Source: Methanosarcina sp. KYL-1
GTDB lineage: Archaea; Halobacteriota; Methanosarcinia; Methanosarcinales; Methanosarcinaceae
DNA length: 64,000 nucleotides
Direction: 5' to 3'
Assembly: GCF_024372725.1 (NCBI RefSeq)
Contig: NZ_VOUA01000005.1
Span: forward strand, 1-64,000
Position numbers and translations under genes: made by a program. The notes beneath the pieces are model-generated. The model was not told the DNA's origin and did not search any database. It saw only the letters and a list, made by a program, of their open reading frames with translations. Position 1 is the stretch's first letter; each line of letters starts with the position of its first letter. Shown here in pieces: positions 44,536-54,888 of the stretch.

Positions 44536-45657
44536 ATGGATCTATTGGTTACTCTGGCTATTTTAGTTTCGGTAGTTCCAGTGTCTGTTTATCTTATATA
44601 TGTAGTTGCGGCTTTCACTTCGAGGCCAATAAATAGAGGTCATTTGGATCCTCTTCCAAGTGTCTCCATCGTAATCCCAGCCTACAACGAAGAACTTGTC
44701 CTTCCGGATCATATCGACAACCTTGCGGAAATCTACCCGAAGGACAAACTGGAAATCATCATTTCCAACGACGGTTCCACAGACAACACCGAAAAAGTCT
44801 CCCTCGAAGCCCTGCAGAAAAACTCCATAAACGGAAAAGTCATCACAAATCCCCGCAGCGGTGCAAACAAAGCCATCAACCGCGGAATCGAAGAAGCTTC
44901 TACCGACATAATCGTCATTACCGGTGCAGACGGCAGGTTCGACAAGGACACCATCCCGGACCTCGTAAGCGTCCTTTTAAGTGACGATAAAATCGGTGCG
45001 GTCTGTGGTGACATCGTTCCCCTCTCAAAAGGTGATACCCTCTTTTCCAAATCCGAATCTGCATACCGCTCGATTTACGGAAAAATCGGTGTCTGGGAAA
45101 GTAACGTTCATTCCACTTACTGCCTGAACGGTGCCGTGGTGGCTTTCAAAAGAGATGCTTCCCCTTCTCTGCATGCTAGAAAAGGTGCGGATGATGCAAG
45201 CAGGGCTCTTTCAATCATTCGCAACGGATACAAATGTAAGTATGTTCCCTCTGCCAAATTCTATGAATATGTACCTTTTGAATTTTCAGAGCAAAAAAAG
45301 CAGAAGATCCGGAGAGCTACGAGGCTTATGGAAGCAACCTTCATGAATCTTGACCTCATGTCCCCCAAATACGGCAAGTTCGGAATGATTATTTTTCCTC
45401 TACGCTTCCTTATGTTTTTCATCGCTCCAGCAGCATTTTTTTTGTCAATCATACTCTGGACGGTTTACCTTTCTTCAATTAACTTCCTCTACGGCCTTGG
45501 TCTTCTCGGACTCATAGCTGTTGCAGTGCTTGCAGGAAATTTCAAATCAAACATGCTTTCTTCATTTATCATCTATCAGTGGTATCTTTTCCGTGGGCTC
45601 CTTAATATGAGAAAAGACGTCCACATATGGGAGCCAAACAAAAGAGAGAATAGCTAA
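44536..45657 (+). CDS. membrane glycosyltransferase family 2
   Basis: This is a 373-residue processive-type GT2 enzyme. One N-terminal membrane span is followed by the GT-A domain (VSIVIPAYNEELVLPDHI, ISNDGSTDNTE, ITGADGRFD as the D-x-D region, about residues 40-140). CLNGAVVAFKRD and a later R-R-A-T-R motif near residue 258 follow, and then about three C-terminal membrane spans. Codon use is like the older chromosome and not the AT-rich block. It lies upstream of the aglB pair and may build the glycan they transfer. Confidence 0.9.
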   Translation: MDLLVTLAILVSVVPVSVYLIYVVAAFTSRPINRGHLDPLPSVSIVIPAYNEELVLPDHIDNLAEIYPKDKLEIIISNDGSTDNTEKVSLEALQKNSINGKVITNPRSGANKAINRGIEEASTDIIVITGADGRFDKDTIPDLVSVLLSDDKIGAVCGDIVPLSKGDTLFSKSESAYRSIYGKIGVWESNVHSTYCLNGAVVAFKRDASPSLHARKGADDASRALSIIRNGYKCKYVPSAKFYEYVPFEFSEQKKQKIRRATRLMEATFMNLDLMSPKYGKFGMIIFPLRFLMFFIAPAAFFLSIILWTVYLSSINFLYGLGLLGLIAVAVLAGNFKSNMLSSFIIYQWYLFRGLLNMRKDVHIWEPNKRENS

Positions 45658-45953
45658 GAATAAAAGAGAATGGTTAAAAGAAGGAGTTAAGTGATTTTAA
45701 GTCTTGAAGAAAGCTTGAAAGTCAATTTTAACAAATATTATATGAAGGATTAAAATTTATCTTTGTCTACCAAATCTTTATTTATTTTGATAAAGTTTTA
45801 AAATAATCACATGATTATCACACAATTTAAAGACGGAAAAGCACAATGAAACCGGATTAAACTGCTTTGACCTTAACCGCTTTAAATACTATAATTGCAT
45901 TATTGTTGACATTTGCCAAGCAATCAGTTACCCAATTCCAATGAGTGTGCCTT

Positions 45954-48467
45954 ATGACTGATGAAAATAAAAGAACAAAGGAACTTTCAGGAAGCCTTCC
46001 ATACTTTTTTGGAGTCATTATTTCCTTTCTTGTGGCTTTTTATATCAGAACGCTTCCAAAAGCAGGAGTCTTCCTATCAAACGGATTCGTACGTTTCGGC
46101 GGCAACGATCCATGGTACCATCTTAGAAACGTGGAATCCATCCTGCACAATTTCCCCCGGATGCTCTGGTTCGATGCCTATACTACTTATCCATTCGGCA
46201 CGAAACAGGTTTTTGCACCTTTGTATGATATGTTTCTTGCTGCGATAATCTGGGTTCTCGGAGCGGGAAACCCTAGCCAGGACCTCATATACAAAATCTG
46301 CGCTTACTACCCCTCTTTCCTGGGTGCACTTGTATTAATCCCCACTTATTTTGCTGCAAAATGGATTTTTGACGACCGGAGAATAGGACTGCTGGCTGTG
46401 TTCATCCTTGCAGTCCAGCCGGGGCAGTTTCTTTCAAGGGCGATAATCGGCTTTAACGACCACCACATTGCCGAAACCCTGCTCAGCACAGTTACAGCAA
46501 TGTTTTTTATAATGGCCTTGAAAATGGCGGGCAAATCAGGGATTTCACTTGAAAGGATTAAGAATAAGGAATTTGAATCCTTAAAGCCAGCTCTTCCTTA
46601 TCTCTTGCTTGCTGGAATTTCCCTCGGAGCTTACGCTCTTGCCTGGAAGGGGGCACTCTTTTTCGCATTCATCCTTGGCGTGTATATTACGGTCCAGCAT
46701 ATTTTTGACCACATGAAAGGGAAAAAAACGGAATACCTGGCAATTTCAGGAATGGTCATCTTTGCCGTTGCTATCTTCATGATAATGTTCACCCCTTTCC
46801 TGGGGGGCACAAAGTCCATGTACATAAAGGGGCTTTTTGCAGGGATTCTGGCATTTCCGGTCCTTACCGGGATCTCTCTTTACATGACTGATAGGAAACT
46901 TCCAAAGTTCTATTACCCTATTGCACTCATCGTGCTGTTCGGAGCAGGAATCCTTCTTGCAAAAGCTTTCATACCATCCGTTTACGGATTGATGATGAGC
47001 ATCTTCAGCTACTTCATGCGCACCGGAGGTGCCCTCACTGTTGCGGAAGCTTCCCCCTTCTTCAGCCGGGGAGGGTTAGAGCAGCTCTACTTACAGTTTG
47101 CATTCGGAGGCTACGTTGTATTTCTGGGGCTGGCCCTGCTTGTTTATGAAATCTCCAGAAGGAACGGGCAGGAGAAAAACTTCCTCCTTATCTGGACTCT
47201 GATGATTCTCTGGGCAATGCTTCAGCAGAACCGTTTTGCGTACTACTTTTCGGTAAACGTTGCCATCCTCTCAGCCTACTTTGTGATCGCAGTTTCGGAC
47301 CGCGCAGGCCTGAAATCCTTTACGGCGGGGCTTAAGGCAAAAATGGAGTCCCCTTCAGGCTTCTCAACTCTCGGTGAAAGCCTTAAAACGAAGAGTGTTG
47401 TATCCGTGCTTCTTGCTCTCTTTCTTTCGTTATTGCTCATCGTCCCGAGCTACGGCCTTGCCCTGGAATACGCCCAGGGGACAGGCGGACCCAACGGACC
47501 CTGGATTGAGGCTACTCTCTGGATGCGCTCGAATACTCCTGACCCTGGGTTTGATTACTATGAAAACTATGAAATTCCCGCAGACGGAGAACTCTACCCT
47601 TACCCAGATACAGCTTACGGCGTCATGTCCTGGTGGGACTATGGGCACTGGATAGAAGTAATCGGCAGGAGAATTCCGAATGCAAATCCCTTCCAGCAGG
47701 GAATCGGCGGTCGCCGGAATAGCCTTGAAGAAGAGAACAAGCCCGGAGCTTCCACTTTCTTCACAGCCCAGTCCGAAGAAGAGGCAACAGCAGTCCTGGA
47801 AGCCATCCATCCTGACCCCGATAAAGCTGCAGCCCGCTACATCGTATCCGATGTGGAGATGGCCACAGGCAAGTTCTACGCAATGGCAGCCTGGACTCTG
47901 GATACCGACCGATACTACGAATCGACCTATACAGGAAACGGGTACCAGGCCCTGCCGGCAATGCGCTACTACGATTCCATGGAAGCGAGGCTCCACCTCT
48001 TTGACGGAACAGGGCTTGAGCATTATCGCATGGTCCATGAGACCTGGCCAGGCCAGACGGCCGAAGTAGGGTACAAGCAGGTGTTCAATTATTTCTATCT
48101 CACTCAAGTTGCTGCTGATGACCCCAGAGGCAAACTTGATGAGGTGGATACCGGTTATGTAAAGATCTTCGAATACGTGAAAGGTGCAAAAATAACAGGA
48201 ACTGCTTCCCCGAATGAGAAGGTCACTATAAACACAAGCATTATGACAGCTCAGGGCAGGGGCTTTGAATACTCCCAGTCCACAACTGCAGATGCTGAAG
48301 GCGGGTACGAGTTCACAGTGCCTTACTCAACCGAAGGCCCGATTTCCGGGGAGACACAATTTGATACGGCTCCCATCAAGCCCTATCTTGTCAGTTACGG
48401 GAGCACAACAAAAGAAGTAAGGGTCAGTGAAGAAGCAGTGTTGAACGGGGAAGAGATTAAAGTTTAA
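45954..48467 (+). CDS. aglB: oligosaccharyltransferase AglB, first copy
   Basis: This STT3-family enzyme moves a glycan from a lipid carrier to asparagine of exported proteins. It is 837 residues from ATG 45954; the frame is open slightly further. About 13 membrane spans fill residues 15-510. Acidic residues for metal and acceptor binding appear in GGNDPWYHLRNVE (about 50) and GFNDHHIAETLLS (about 165). The catalytic-domain signature WWDYGHW is at about 560. A beta-sandwich-like C-terminus follows. A close paralogue lies directly downstream. Confidence 0.95.
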   Translation: MTDENKRTKELSGSLPYFFGVIISFLVAFYIRTLPKAGVFLSNGFVRFGGNDPWYHLRNVESILHNFPRMLWFDAYTTYPFGTKQVFAPLYDMFLAAIIWVLGAGNPSQDLIYKICAYYPSFLGALVLIPTYFAAKWIFDDRRIGLLAVFILAVQPGQFLSRAIIGFNDHHIAETLLSTVTAMFFIMALKMAGKSGISLERIKNKEFESLKPALPYLLLAGISLGAYALAWKGALFFAFILGVYITVQHIFDHMKGKKTEYLAISGMVIFAVAIFMIMFTPFLGGTKSMYIKGLFAGILAFPVLTGISLYMTDRKLPKFYYPIALIVLFGAGILLAKAFIPSVYGLMMSIFSYFMRTGGALTVAEASPFFSRGGLEQLYLQFAFGGYVVFLGLALLVYEISRRNGQEKNFLLIWTLMILWAMLQQNRFAYYFSVNVAILSAYFVIAVSDRAGLKSFTAGLKAKMESPSGFSTLGESLKTKSVVSVLLALFLSLLLIVPSYGLALEYAQGTGGPNGPWIEATLWMRSNTPDPGFDYYENYEIPADGELYPYPDTAYGVMSWWDYGHWIEVIGRRIPNANPFQQGIGGRRNSLEEENKPGASTFFTAQSEEEATAVLEAIHPDPDKAAARYIVSDVEMATGKFYAMAAWTLDTDRYYESTYTGNGYQALPAMRYYDSMEARLHLFDGTGLEHYRMVHETWPGQTAEVGYKQVFNYFYLTQVAADDPRGKLDEVDTGYVKIFEYVKGAKITGTASPNEKVTINTSIMTAQGRGFEYSQSTTADAEGGYEFTVPYSTEGPISGETQFDTAPIKPYLVSYGSTTKEVRVSEEAVLNGEEIKV

Positions 48468-48498
48468 ACGCACCTTCTCGTGCGTTTAATTTTCTTTT
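48465..48498 (+). terminator. terminator between the two aglB genes
   Basis: AAACGCAC (48466-48473) pairs with GTGCGTTT (48480-48487) and is followed by T-rich sequence. It begins at the aglB stop codon. Confidence 0.7.
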
Positions 48499-48877
48499 CT
48501 GTCTCTTTTTTCTATTTTCCACGTTTTTCTGTTCTCTCCTGGTTTTTTCATTAATGTGGGCAATCCAAAATCTTTCACAAGTTTGTATGAATATTTAACA
48601 AAACATTGTGCGCTTTAATTTTTTTCTGACATCTCTTATTCTCAACTGTATGATTGAACAGCTGAGTTTACAGGGTCAAGTATACGGGGAAAGGTTTGCA
48701 AATAAATTTTAGTAAGTATTATATCAGATAGTAATGTATATGCAAGTTAACTTTATTTTCTATACTGTTTGCAATTTTTTTTCTTATATTGCCCAAAGCT
48801 GACGAAAACCTGGGGAACATGTTAAACGATTCCCAAAAAACTCTCAATTAGGTGATTGAACTCAAGGAGTGAATCTC
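48499..48877 (+). promoter_or_regulatory. intergenic region ahead of the second aglB
   Basis: No gene is seen. It is AT-rich. A TATA-like stretch (AGTATTATATCAG, about 48714-48726) could start a separate transcript for the second aglB copy, in line with the terminator before it. Confidence 0.35.
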
Positions 48878-51361
48878 ATGAGTGAAGAGAGCAAGGACCC
48901 AATCCATCTCCTCGGAAGTCTTCCTTACTTTACAGGGGTCCTTATTTCCTTTCTTGTAGCTTTCTACATGCGGACCCTTCCCAAAGCCGGGGTTTTCCTT
49001 TCAAACGGCTTTGTAAGGTTTGGGGGAAATGATCCCTGGTACCATCTAAGAAATGTAGAATCGATCCTGCATAACTTCCCCCACATGCTCTGGTTTGATG
49101 CATATACTCATTATCCGTACGGAAGCGATCAGGTCTTTGCCCCCCTGTACGATATGTTCCTCGCAGCAGTCATATGGGTGCTTGGAGCAGGCAACCCGGG
49201 CCAGGAACTTATCTATAAAGTATGTGCTTACTGGCCGTCCTTTCTAGGAGCCCTTGTGTTAGTTCCCACATACTTTGTCGCGAAATGGACATTTGACGAC
49301 CGGCGCATCGGACTGCTGGCTGTAATCATCCTTGCAGTCCAGCCCGGGCAGTTCTTTTCAAGGGCAGTGATCGGGTTCAACGACCACCACATTGCCGAAA
49401 CCCTTCTCAGTACGGTTACTGCAATGTTTTTTGTGCTGGCTCTGAAAAAGGCGGGAAGTTCCGGAACTTCATTTGAAATTATAAAAAATAAGGATTTTAA
49501 GGTTTTAAAACCGGTTCTTCCCTACCTTTTGCTCACGGGAATTTCTCTTGGGGCCTATGCCCTTGCCTGGAAAGGTGCGCTTTTTTTTGCGTTTATTCTT
49601 GGAGTATACCTCACAGTCCAGCATGTCCTTGACCACCTGAAAGAGGAATCAACAGAATACCTTGCAATATCCGGCACGATAATCTTTGCAATTGCATTTC
49701 TGGTAGTAATGACCACTCCCTACCTCGGGGGTACAAAAGGAATGTATGTAAAAGGGTTACTTGCAGGAATTTTTGCTTTTCCCGTCCTTAGCGGGATCTC
49801 ATATTACACGAATAAGAAGAAATTTCCTAAATACTACTATCCTATCTCCCTCCTTATACTATTTGGGGGGGTGATCTGCCTTGCAAAGCTGCTCTCAGCA
49901 TCCGGATACAGCCTTATAATGGGCGTTTTCAGTTACTTCATGCGTACAGGAGGAGCCCTTACAATTGCCGAAGCAGCTCCATTCTTTGGGAGGGGATATA
50001 CACTTTATGATTATTTTGCATACGAAGGATACGTTGCATTCCTGGCTCTGGCTTTCCTGGTTTATGAAGCTTTCAAAAAGAACTGTCAGGAAAAGAATTT
50101 CCTGCTTATCTGGACTCTGATGATTTTTTGGGCCATGCTCCAGCAGAACCGTTTTGCCTATTATTACTCGGTGAACGTATCTATTCTCTCGGCATATTTC
50201 GGGATGATGCTTGCGGACCGGGCAGGTTTTAAAGCTCTTGGGATCGATTTCAGGGCAAAAGTAAAAAGCACGGGAGAGGTTCAGGATTTTATCCGGGAAA
50301 AAATCAACACAAAACAGATCCTTTCTATTCCGGTCTTATTGATCATCATACTGGCCCTTGTGTACCCTAGCTACGGTATTGCCATGCAATACACGCAGGG
50401 AACCGGAGGGCCCGGAGGCCCGTGGATAGAGTCCCTGCTCTGGATGCGCTATAACACTCCTGATCCCGGTCTCGACTTTTATGAAAATTACGAGGCACCT
50501 GTCGACGGGGAACTTTACCCTTATCCAGACACGGCATACGGCGTCATGTCCTGGTGGGACTATGGGCACTGGATCGAGGTGATAGGTCGGAGAATTCCTA
50601 ACGCAAATCCCTTCCAGCAAGGAATCGGCGGCCGCAGAAATAGCATTGATGAAGATAATCAACCAGGGGCGTCCACTTTCTTCACTGCCCAGTCCGAAGA
50701 AGAGGCAACAGCAGTCCTGGAAGCTGTTCACCCCGATCCTGGAGAGGCAGGAGCTCGCTATGTAATCTCCAACGGGAGAATGGCCACGGAGATCTTCGGG
50801 TCAATGGCAGCCTGGACTCTGGATACTGAAGGGTACTGGCAGCAGGTCTGGATAGGAAACGGTTATCAGTACGTGCCTTCCATGCGCTACTACAACTCCA
50901 TGGAGTCAAGATTACATATCATGGACGGAAGCGGGCTGAAAAAATATAGGATGGTCCATGAATCCCCGGGAGCCGCTCTAGATGAAGAAGCGTTCAAGCA
51001 AATCTATAACGTTGTGCATGGAGGCAAGATCCCGGTAGTAGAGACCGGTTACGTAAAAATCTTTGAATACGTGAAAGGTGCAAAGATAACGGGAACCGCT
51101 TCCCCTAATGAAAAAGTCACAATAAACACGCCTATTCTGACAAACCAGGGGCGGACTTTTGAGTATTCCCAGTCAACAATCGCCGACGCCTCAGGGAATT
51201 ATGAATTCACCGTGCCCTATTCGACCGAGGGCCCTATCCCCGACGAAACCCAGTTCGATACGGCACCGACCGGTCCTTATACGCTGAGATATGGAAACAC
51301 AACAAAAGAAGTAAGGGTAAGTGAAGAAACCGTTTTGAAAGGGGAAGAAATCATAATTTGA
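48878..51361 (+). CDS. aglB: oligosaccharyltransferase AglB, second copy
   Basis: This is an STT3-family oligosaccharyltransferase of 827 residues from ATG 48878, clearly paralogous to the gene before it. Long stretches are nearly identical, including the GGNDPWYHLRNVE and GFNDHHIAETLLS motifs, WWDYGHW, NPFQQGIGGRRNS and the C-terminal FEYVKGAKITGTASPNEKV segment. Differences concentrate in the membrane loops around residues 300-380 and in the domain after WWDYGHW. Both copies keep the catalytic residues, so both are probably active. The copies might differ in glycan or acceptor preference. Confidence 0.95.
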   Translation: MSEESKDPIHLLGSLPYFTGVLISFLVAFYMRTLPKAGVFLSNGFVRFGGNDPWYHLRNVESILHNFPHMLWFDAYTHYPYGSDQVFAPLYDMFLAAVIWVLGAGNPGQELIYKVCAYWPSFLGALVLVPTYFVAKWTFDDRRIGLLAVIILAVQPGQFFSRAVIGFNDHHIAETLLSTVTAMFFVLALKKAGSSGTSFEIIKNKDFKVLKPVLPYLLLTGISLGAYALAWKGALFFAFILGVYLTVQHVLDHLKEESTEYLAISGTIIFAIAFLVVMTTPYLGGTKGMYVKGLLAGIFAFPVLSGISYYTNKKKFPKYYYPISLLILFGGVICLAKLLSASGYSLIMGVFSYFMRTGGALTIAEAAPFFGRGYTLYDYFAYEGYVAFLALAFLVYEAFKKNCQEKNFLLIWTLMIFWAMLQQNRFAYYYSVNVSILSAYFGMMLADRAGFKALGIDFRAKVKSTGEVQDFIREKINTKQILSIPVLLIIILALVYPSYGIAMQYTQGTGGPGGPWIESLLWMRYNTPDPGLDFYENYEAPVDGELYPYPDTAYGVMSWWDYGHWIEVIGRRIPNANPFQQGIGGRRNSIDEDNQPGASTFFTAQSEEEATAVLEAVHPDPGEAGARYVISNGRMATEIFGSMAAWTLDTEGYWQQVWIGNGYQYVPSMRYYNSMESRLHIMDGSGLKKYRMVHESPGAALDEEAFKQIYNVVHGGKIPVVETGYVKIFEYVKGAKITGTASPNEKVTINTPILTNQGRTFEYSQSTIADASGNYEFTVPYSTEGPIPDETQFDTAPTGPYTLRYGNTTKEVRVSEETVLKGEEIII

Positions 51362-51552
51362 ATGCAGATTTTTTAACGTTAATTATTTTATGTACATTTA
51401 TGTGTACTTCTTCTTTCCTTGCTTTTTTGGACAGTATTCTCTGGACTTTACCTGTTGCTTTTCCCGACACTTTCCTCCTGGATTTCAGCTAGGCTCCTTT
51501 CTCCGCTACCTACATATACCATTAAAAAAACCTACTTCACAGGTGAAGTGTG

Positions 51553-52059
51553 ATGGAAACCCCTATCAAAGGTAGAGTCTGGATTTTCGGAGACGATATC
51601 GATACTGATGTAATCATCCCCGGAAAATACCTGAGGACCAAGGACATGCAGGTCTTTGCAGCCCATGCCATGGAGGGCATTGACCCTGAATTTGCCGGTA
51701 ACGTGCAAAAGGGAGACATAATAGTTGCAGGAAACAATTTCGGTTGCGGCTCTTCAAGGGAGCAAGCGCCCCTTGCACTGAAACATGCAGGAGTTGCCTG
51801 CGTTGTTGCGAAGTCTTTTGCAAGGATCTTTTTCAGGAATGCTATCAATGTAGGGCTGCCTCTTATGGAAGCCGATGTCGAGTGCCAGGCAGGGGATGAA
51901 ATCGAAGTGGACCTCCTCAAGGGAGAGGTTATCGTTCCTGGCAAAGGCACGTTCAAAGGAAATAAACTTCCGGATTTCCTGCTTGAGATGCTGACCAACG
52001 GCGGTCTCGTAGCTCACAGGAAGAAGGTCCAGGGCCAGGAAATGAAAACGGAAAACTGA
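51553..52059 (+). CDS. leuD: isopropylmalate/citramalate isomerase small subunit (LeuD/HacB type)
   Basis: This is the small (swivel domain) subunit of an aconitase-like isomerase that converts isopropylmalate, citramalate or homocitrate-type acids. It is 168 residues from ATG 51553. The characteristic substrate loop [17 protein letters not shown] is near the start, followed by [12 protein letters not shown] (about 62), which binds the substrate carboxylates. No large subunit is in this window. The leuB-like gene 1.8 kb downstream uses its product. Family members in methanogens serve leucine, isoleucine or coenzyme B synthesis; which one applies is not resolved. Confidence 0.9.
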   Translation: METPIKGRVWIFGDDIDTDVIIPGKYLRTKDMQVFAAHAMEGIDPEFAGNVQKGDIIVAGNNFGCGSSREQAPLALKHAGVACVVAKSFARIFFRNAINVGLPLMEADVECQAGDEIEVDLLKGEVIVPGKGTFKGNKLPDFLLEMLTNGGLVAHRKKVQGQEMKTEN

Positions 52060-52110
52060 AGTTAAATCTCCGTTAAACGTGTTTAAGGACCAGATTTTGA
52101 AGCGATCCCT

Positions 52111-52980
52111 ATGATCTTTCCTGACGAGTACAAGCATGTGGGTGTATCAAAAGCCCTCCCCGGGGGTGCGGAAGAGCCCATTTATTTCCTGACCGAATAC
52201 CTGATAGTTGAAAAGGAGAACCCCGATAAAGGTATCCCCGAGTATTCCGTGTATCACGTGAGGAAAAGCGGGGATGGGCTGCTCCGAAAGGTTGAATCCC
52301 TCGAGCTGATTGCTTCCGGGGAAGAGGTGGTCAAATACGATAAGGAACTGAACATAAAAGACCGCACCCTCCTTATCGAGACCGCTGCAAAGCTCTGTAC
52401 CGGAAAGGTAAATACCGTCATTTTTACCGGTGTAGACAGGCACGTAACTATCGTCCATGATCCCGACACCTCAGCTGTCCTTGAGCTTGAGATCCTTGAT
52501 GTTGCCCCTCCAACCCCTTCCTGGCTTTCCCAGGTTGTGCGGAGGCTTGAAGCGAGCGGGATTTTCGGGGACCTTCAGGTCCGTTTCACGGAAAACACAA
52601 TCGACCTGAGGCAGTTTGAAGGCGAAAATACGGTTTTTCCCTGCAGTGCATCGGGGCTTGCGGGCAAATGCCTGGACTCGGACGTGCTCACTGAAAACGG
52701 GCACCTGCTTGTGGGGTGTGAGATCTCAAAGACCCTTTTTGAGCTGCGCTTTCCGGAGCTTGCTTACTCATTTGTGAATATCTGCCCTTTCAAGTCCGAA
52801 ATAGTCGTACCCACAAAGCCATTTATCACCCGCTGCTGCAGGTCGGAAAAGTCGGGGCTTGTCAGCATTAACGGCTTTGAAGGGGCCGTCGTGCACTGGG
52901 GCGCTTCGGAATACCAGGTTTCGGAGGCAGTCCGGAAACTTGTAAATGGGCTGAAGGAGAAAAGGCTCAAAGAGCCTTAA
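52111..52980 (+). CDS. conserved hypothetical protein of the leu locus
   Basis: I do not recognise a named domain in this 289-residue soluble protein. It has no signal peptide or membrane span. Cysteines occur at KLCTGK, FPCSASGLAGKCLD, VGCEIS, NICPFK and TRCCRSEK, spread through the C-terminal half; the last could bind metal. It lies between leuD and mntP on the same strand, 51 bp after leuD. Codon use is typical, so it is a real gene. A link to the leucine pathway is suggested only by position. Confidence 0.7.
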   Translation: MIFPDEYKHVGVSKALPGGAEEPIYFLTEYLIVEKENPDKGIPEYSVYHVRKSGDGLLRKVESLELIASGEEVVKYDKELNIKDRTLLIETAAKLCTGKVNTVIFTGVDRHVTIVHDPDTSAVLELEILDVAPPTPSWLSQVVRRLEASGIFGDLQVRFTENTIDLRQFEGENTVFPCSASGLAGKCLDSDVLTENGHLLVGCEISKTLFELRFPELAYSFVNICPFKSEIVVPTKPFITRCCRSEKSGLVSINGFEGAVVHWGASEYQVSEAVRKLVNGLKEKRLKEP

Positions 52981-53097
52981 TCTGGCCCTAAGGGGACTGA
53001 AGGGCTTCAAAAGTGTATGTGAAAACCTTCAGGTCATTCCAATGACTATTAAGTCTATTGCAGCAACCTTTATGTGTTACGAAATCCATTATCCCGG

Positions 53098-53136
53098 AAA
53101 ATTCTGCATTAAAATTCTGCATTAAAATTCTGCATT
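53098..53136. repeat. 13-bp tandem repeat, three copies
   Basis: AAAATTCTGCATT occurs three times in a row (53098, 53111, 53124), 20 bp before the mntP start. Confidence 0.95.
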
Positions 53137-53157
53137 AAAACGAAAATGGAGTAATAA

Positions 53158-53718
53158 ATGTCTTTTCTAACCAATTTCCTTTTGGCCTTCGGGCTTGCAA
53201 TGGATGCCTTTGCGGTGTCCATGTCAAGCGGAACCACGATAAGGCCTTTTCGGCTAAATGATGCCCTGAAACTGGCGGTTTTCTTTGGAGGTTTCCAGGC
53301 CTTTATGCCGGTGCTCGGCTGGTTAGGGGGAAGCGCCGTAAGCGGCTTTGTTTCGGACTACGCTCCCTGGCTCGCTTTCGGGCTCCTTGCTTTTATCGGC
53401 GGCAAAATGATTTACGAAGCCCTTTACGGGGGCGATGACGGAAAAGTAAGTTCCCTCAATTATTCCATGCTCTTTTTGCTTGCGGTTGCAACAAGCATAG
53501 ACGCCCTGGCCGTGGGAATCAGCTTTGCCTTCCTGGACACGCCTATCCTCGAGCCGGTAATTATCATAGGCTGCGTGACCTTTTTCATGTCCTTCTGTGG
53601 GGCGATCCTGGGCTACAGGATAGGCCATTTCTTTGAGCATGAAGTTGAAATCCTCGGAGGGGTCATTCTGATAGGGCTTGGTGCGAAAATCCTTGCCGAA
53701 CACCTGCTCTGGATCTGA
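53158..53718 (+). CDS. mntP: manganese efflux pump MntP
   Basis: This is a 186-residue membrane exporter of Mn2+ with six predicted spans. The conserved acidic residues of the pump lie in LAMDAFAVSMSSG (about residue 13) and ATSIDALAVGISFAF (about 113), the paired repeat signature of the family. GGAG precedes ATG 53158. In bacteria mntP often follows a manganese riboswitch; I see no such fold here, only a 13-bp tandem repeat. Manganese homeostasis would fit the oxygen-defence genes at 56.7-63.6 kb, though they are not in the same operon. Confidence 0.93.
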   Translation: MSFLTNFLLAFGLAMDAFAVSMSSGTTIRPFRLNDALKLAVFFGGFQAFMPVLGWLGGSAVSGFVSDYAPWLAFGLLAFIGGKMIYEALYGGDDGKVSSLNYSMLFLLAVATSIDALAVGISFAFLDTPILEPVIIIGCVTFFMSFCGAILGYRIGHFFEHEVEILGGVILIGLGAKILAEHLLWI

Positions 53719-53869
53719 AAATTTTTCCTCAAGGTATAACAATTTTTTATCAGGTCCTAAGTAATTTACTTCCTGATCTGAAATCTCTATCATGGGGTCC
53801 GGGAAGTCCCCTTCAGAACCTGAAAAATCCACGTCAGATTCATATACCCCAAGCCAGAGATGCATTACC

Positions 53870-54871
53870 ATGAAACTGGCGGTAATCGAAGGTGACGGGA
53901 TCGGCAGGGAAGTGGTTCCTGCAGCCGTGGAAGTCCTGGACGTTTTCGGGCTTGAGTTTGAGAAGGTGCCCCTGGAACTGGGCTATGCAAGGTGGGAGAG
54001 GACCGGGACTGCGATGTCGGATGAGGACATAGAAACTATAAAAGGCTGCGATGCGGTCCTGTTCGGTGCAATCACGACAGTGCCGGACCCAAATTACAAA
54101 AGTGTGCTCCTGACCATAAGAAAGGAGCTGGACCTCTATGCCAATGTCAGGCCCGTAAAACCCCTCCCCGGCATAATGGGTGTGACCGGCAGAAACGATT
54201 TTGATTTTGTGATCGTCAGGGAGAACACGGAAGGGCTTTATTCAGGAATCGAGGAGATAGGGCAGGACCTTTCCTGGACTAAGAGGGTCGTCACCCGGAA
54301 AGGCTCCGAAAGGATTGCAGAATACGCCTGTAAACTTGCAAAGCAGAGAAAGAACAAACTTACCATAGTCCACAAGTCCAACGTCCTTAAATCCGACAAG
54401 CTCTTCCTTGATGTCTGCCGTCAGGTTGCAAGCGCCCACGGCGTGGAATACAGCGACATGCTTGTGGATTCCATGGCATACAGCCTCATGATGCACCCCG
54501 AAAGATACGATGTTGTGGTCACCACAAACCTTTTTGGGGACATTTTAAGCGACATGTGTGCGGCTCTGGTCGGAAGCCTCGGGCTGGTCCCTAGCGCCAA
54601 CATCGGGGAAAATTACGCCTTCTTCGAACCCGTGCACGGGAGCGCCCCGGACATTGCCGGAAAAGGCATCTCAAACCCGCTTGCGGCGATCCTCTGCGTA
54701 AAGATGCTACTGGAATGGATGGGCAAGGTGAAAGAGGCATCCCTTATTGACGGAGCCATCAGCCATGTGCTTGAAAATAAACTCATCACTCCGGACCTTG
54801 GCGGCACTGTCAGCACGGCAGAAGTCGGGCACGCGGTTGCAGAGTATGTGAAAAATGCATTGAAAACGTAA
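53870..54871 (+). CDS. leuB: isopropylmalate/isohomocitrate dehydrogenase (LeuB/AksF type)
   Basis: This NAD(P)-dependent beta-decarboxylating dehydrogenase acts after the isomerase step. It is 333 residues from ATG 53870 (MKLAVIEGDGIGREVV); 26 extra codons upstream are not family-like. Substrate-binding arginines are in LYANVRPVKPLPG (about 88-97) and VIVRENTEGLYSG (about 117). The catalytic K is in IVHKSNVLKSDKLF (about 170), and metal aspartates in VDSMAYSLMMHP (about 200) and TNLFGDILSDMCA (about 222). The NAD-binding GSAPDIAGKG is near 265. The methanogen family includes both LeuB and AksF; substrate specificity is not clear. Confidence 0.9.
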   Translation: MKLAVIEGDGIGREVVPAAVEVLDVFGLEFEKVPLELGYARWERTGTAMSDEDIETIKGCDAVLFGAITTVPDPNYKSVLLTIRKELDLYANVRPVKPLPGIMGVTGRNDFDFVIVRENTEGLYSGIEEIGQDLSWTKRVVTRKGSERIAEYACKLAKQRKNKLTIVHKSNVLKSDKLFLDVCRQVASAHGVEYSDMLVDSMAYSLMMHPERYDVVVTTNLFGDILSDMCAALVGSLGLVPSANIGENYAFFEPVHGSAPDIAGKGISNPLAAILCVKMLLEWMGKVKEASLIDGAISHVLENKLITPDLGGTVSTAEVGHAVAEYVKNALKT

Positions 54872-54888
54872 TCCCTTTAAAAAAGTGA

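Noticed and set aside
53060-53157. Manganese riboswitch before mntP
   Set aside because: No conserved yybP-ykoY-type loops could be found; only a 13-bp tandem repeat is present.
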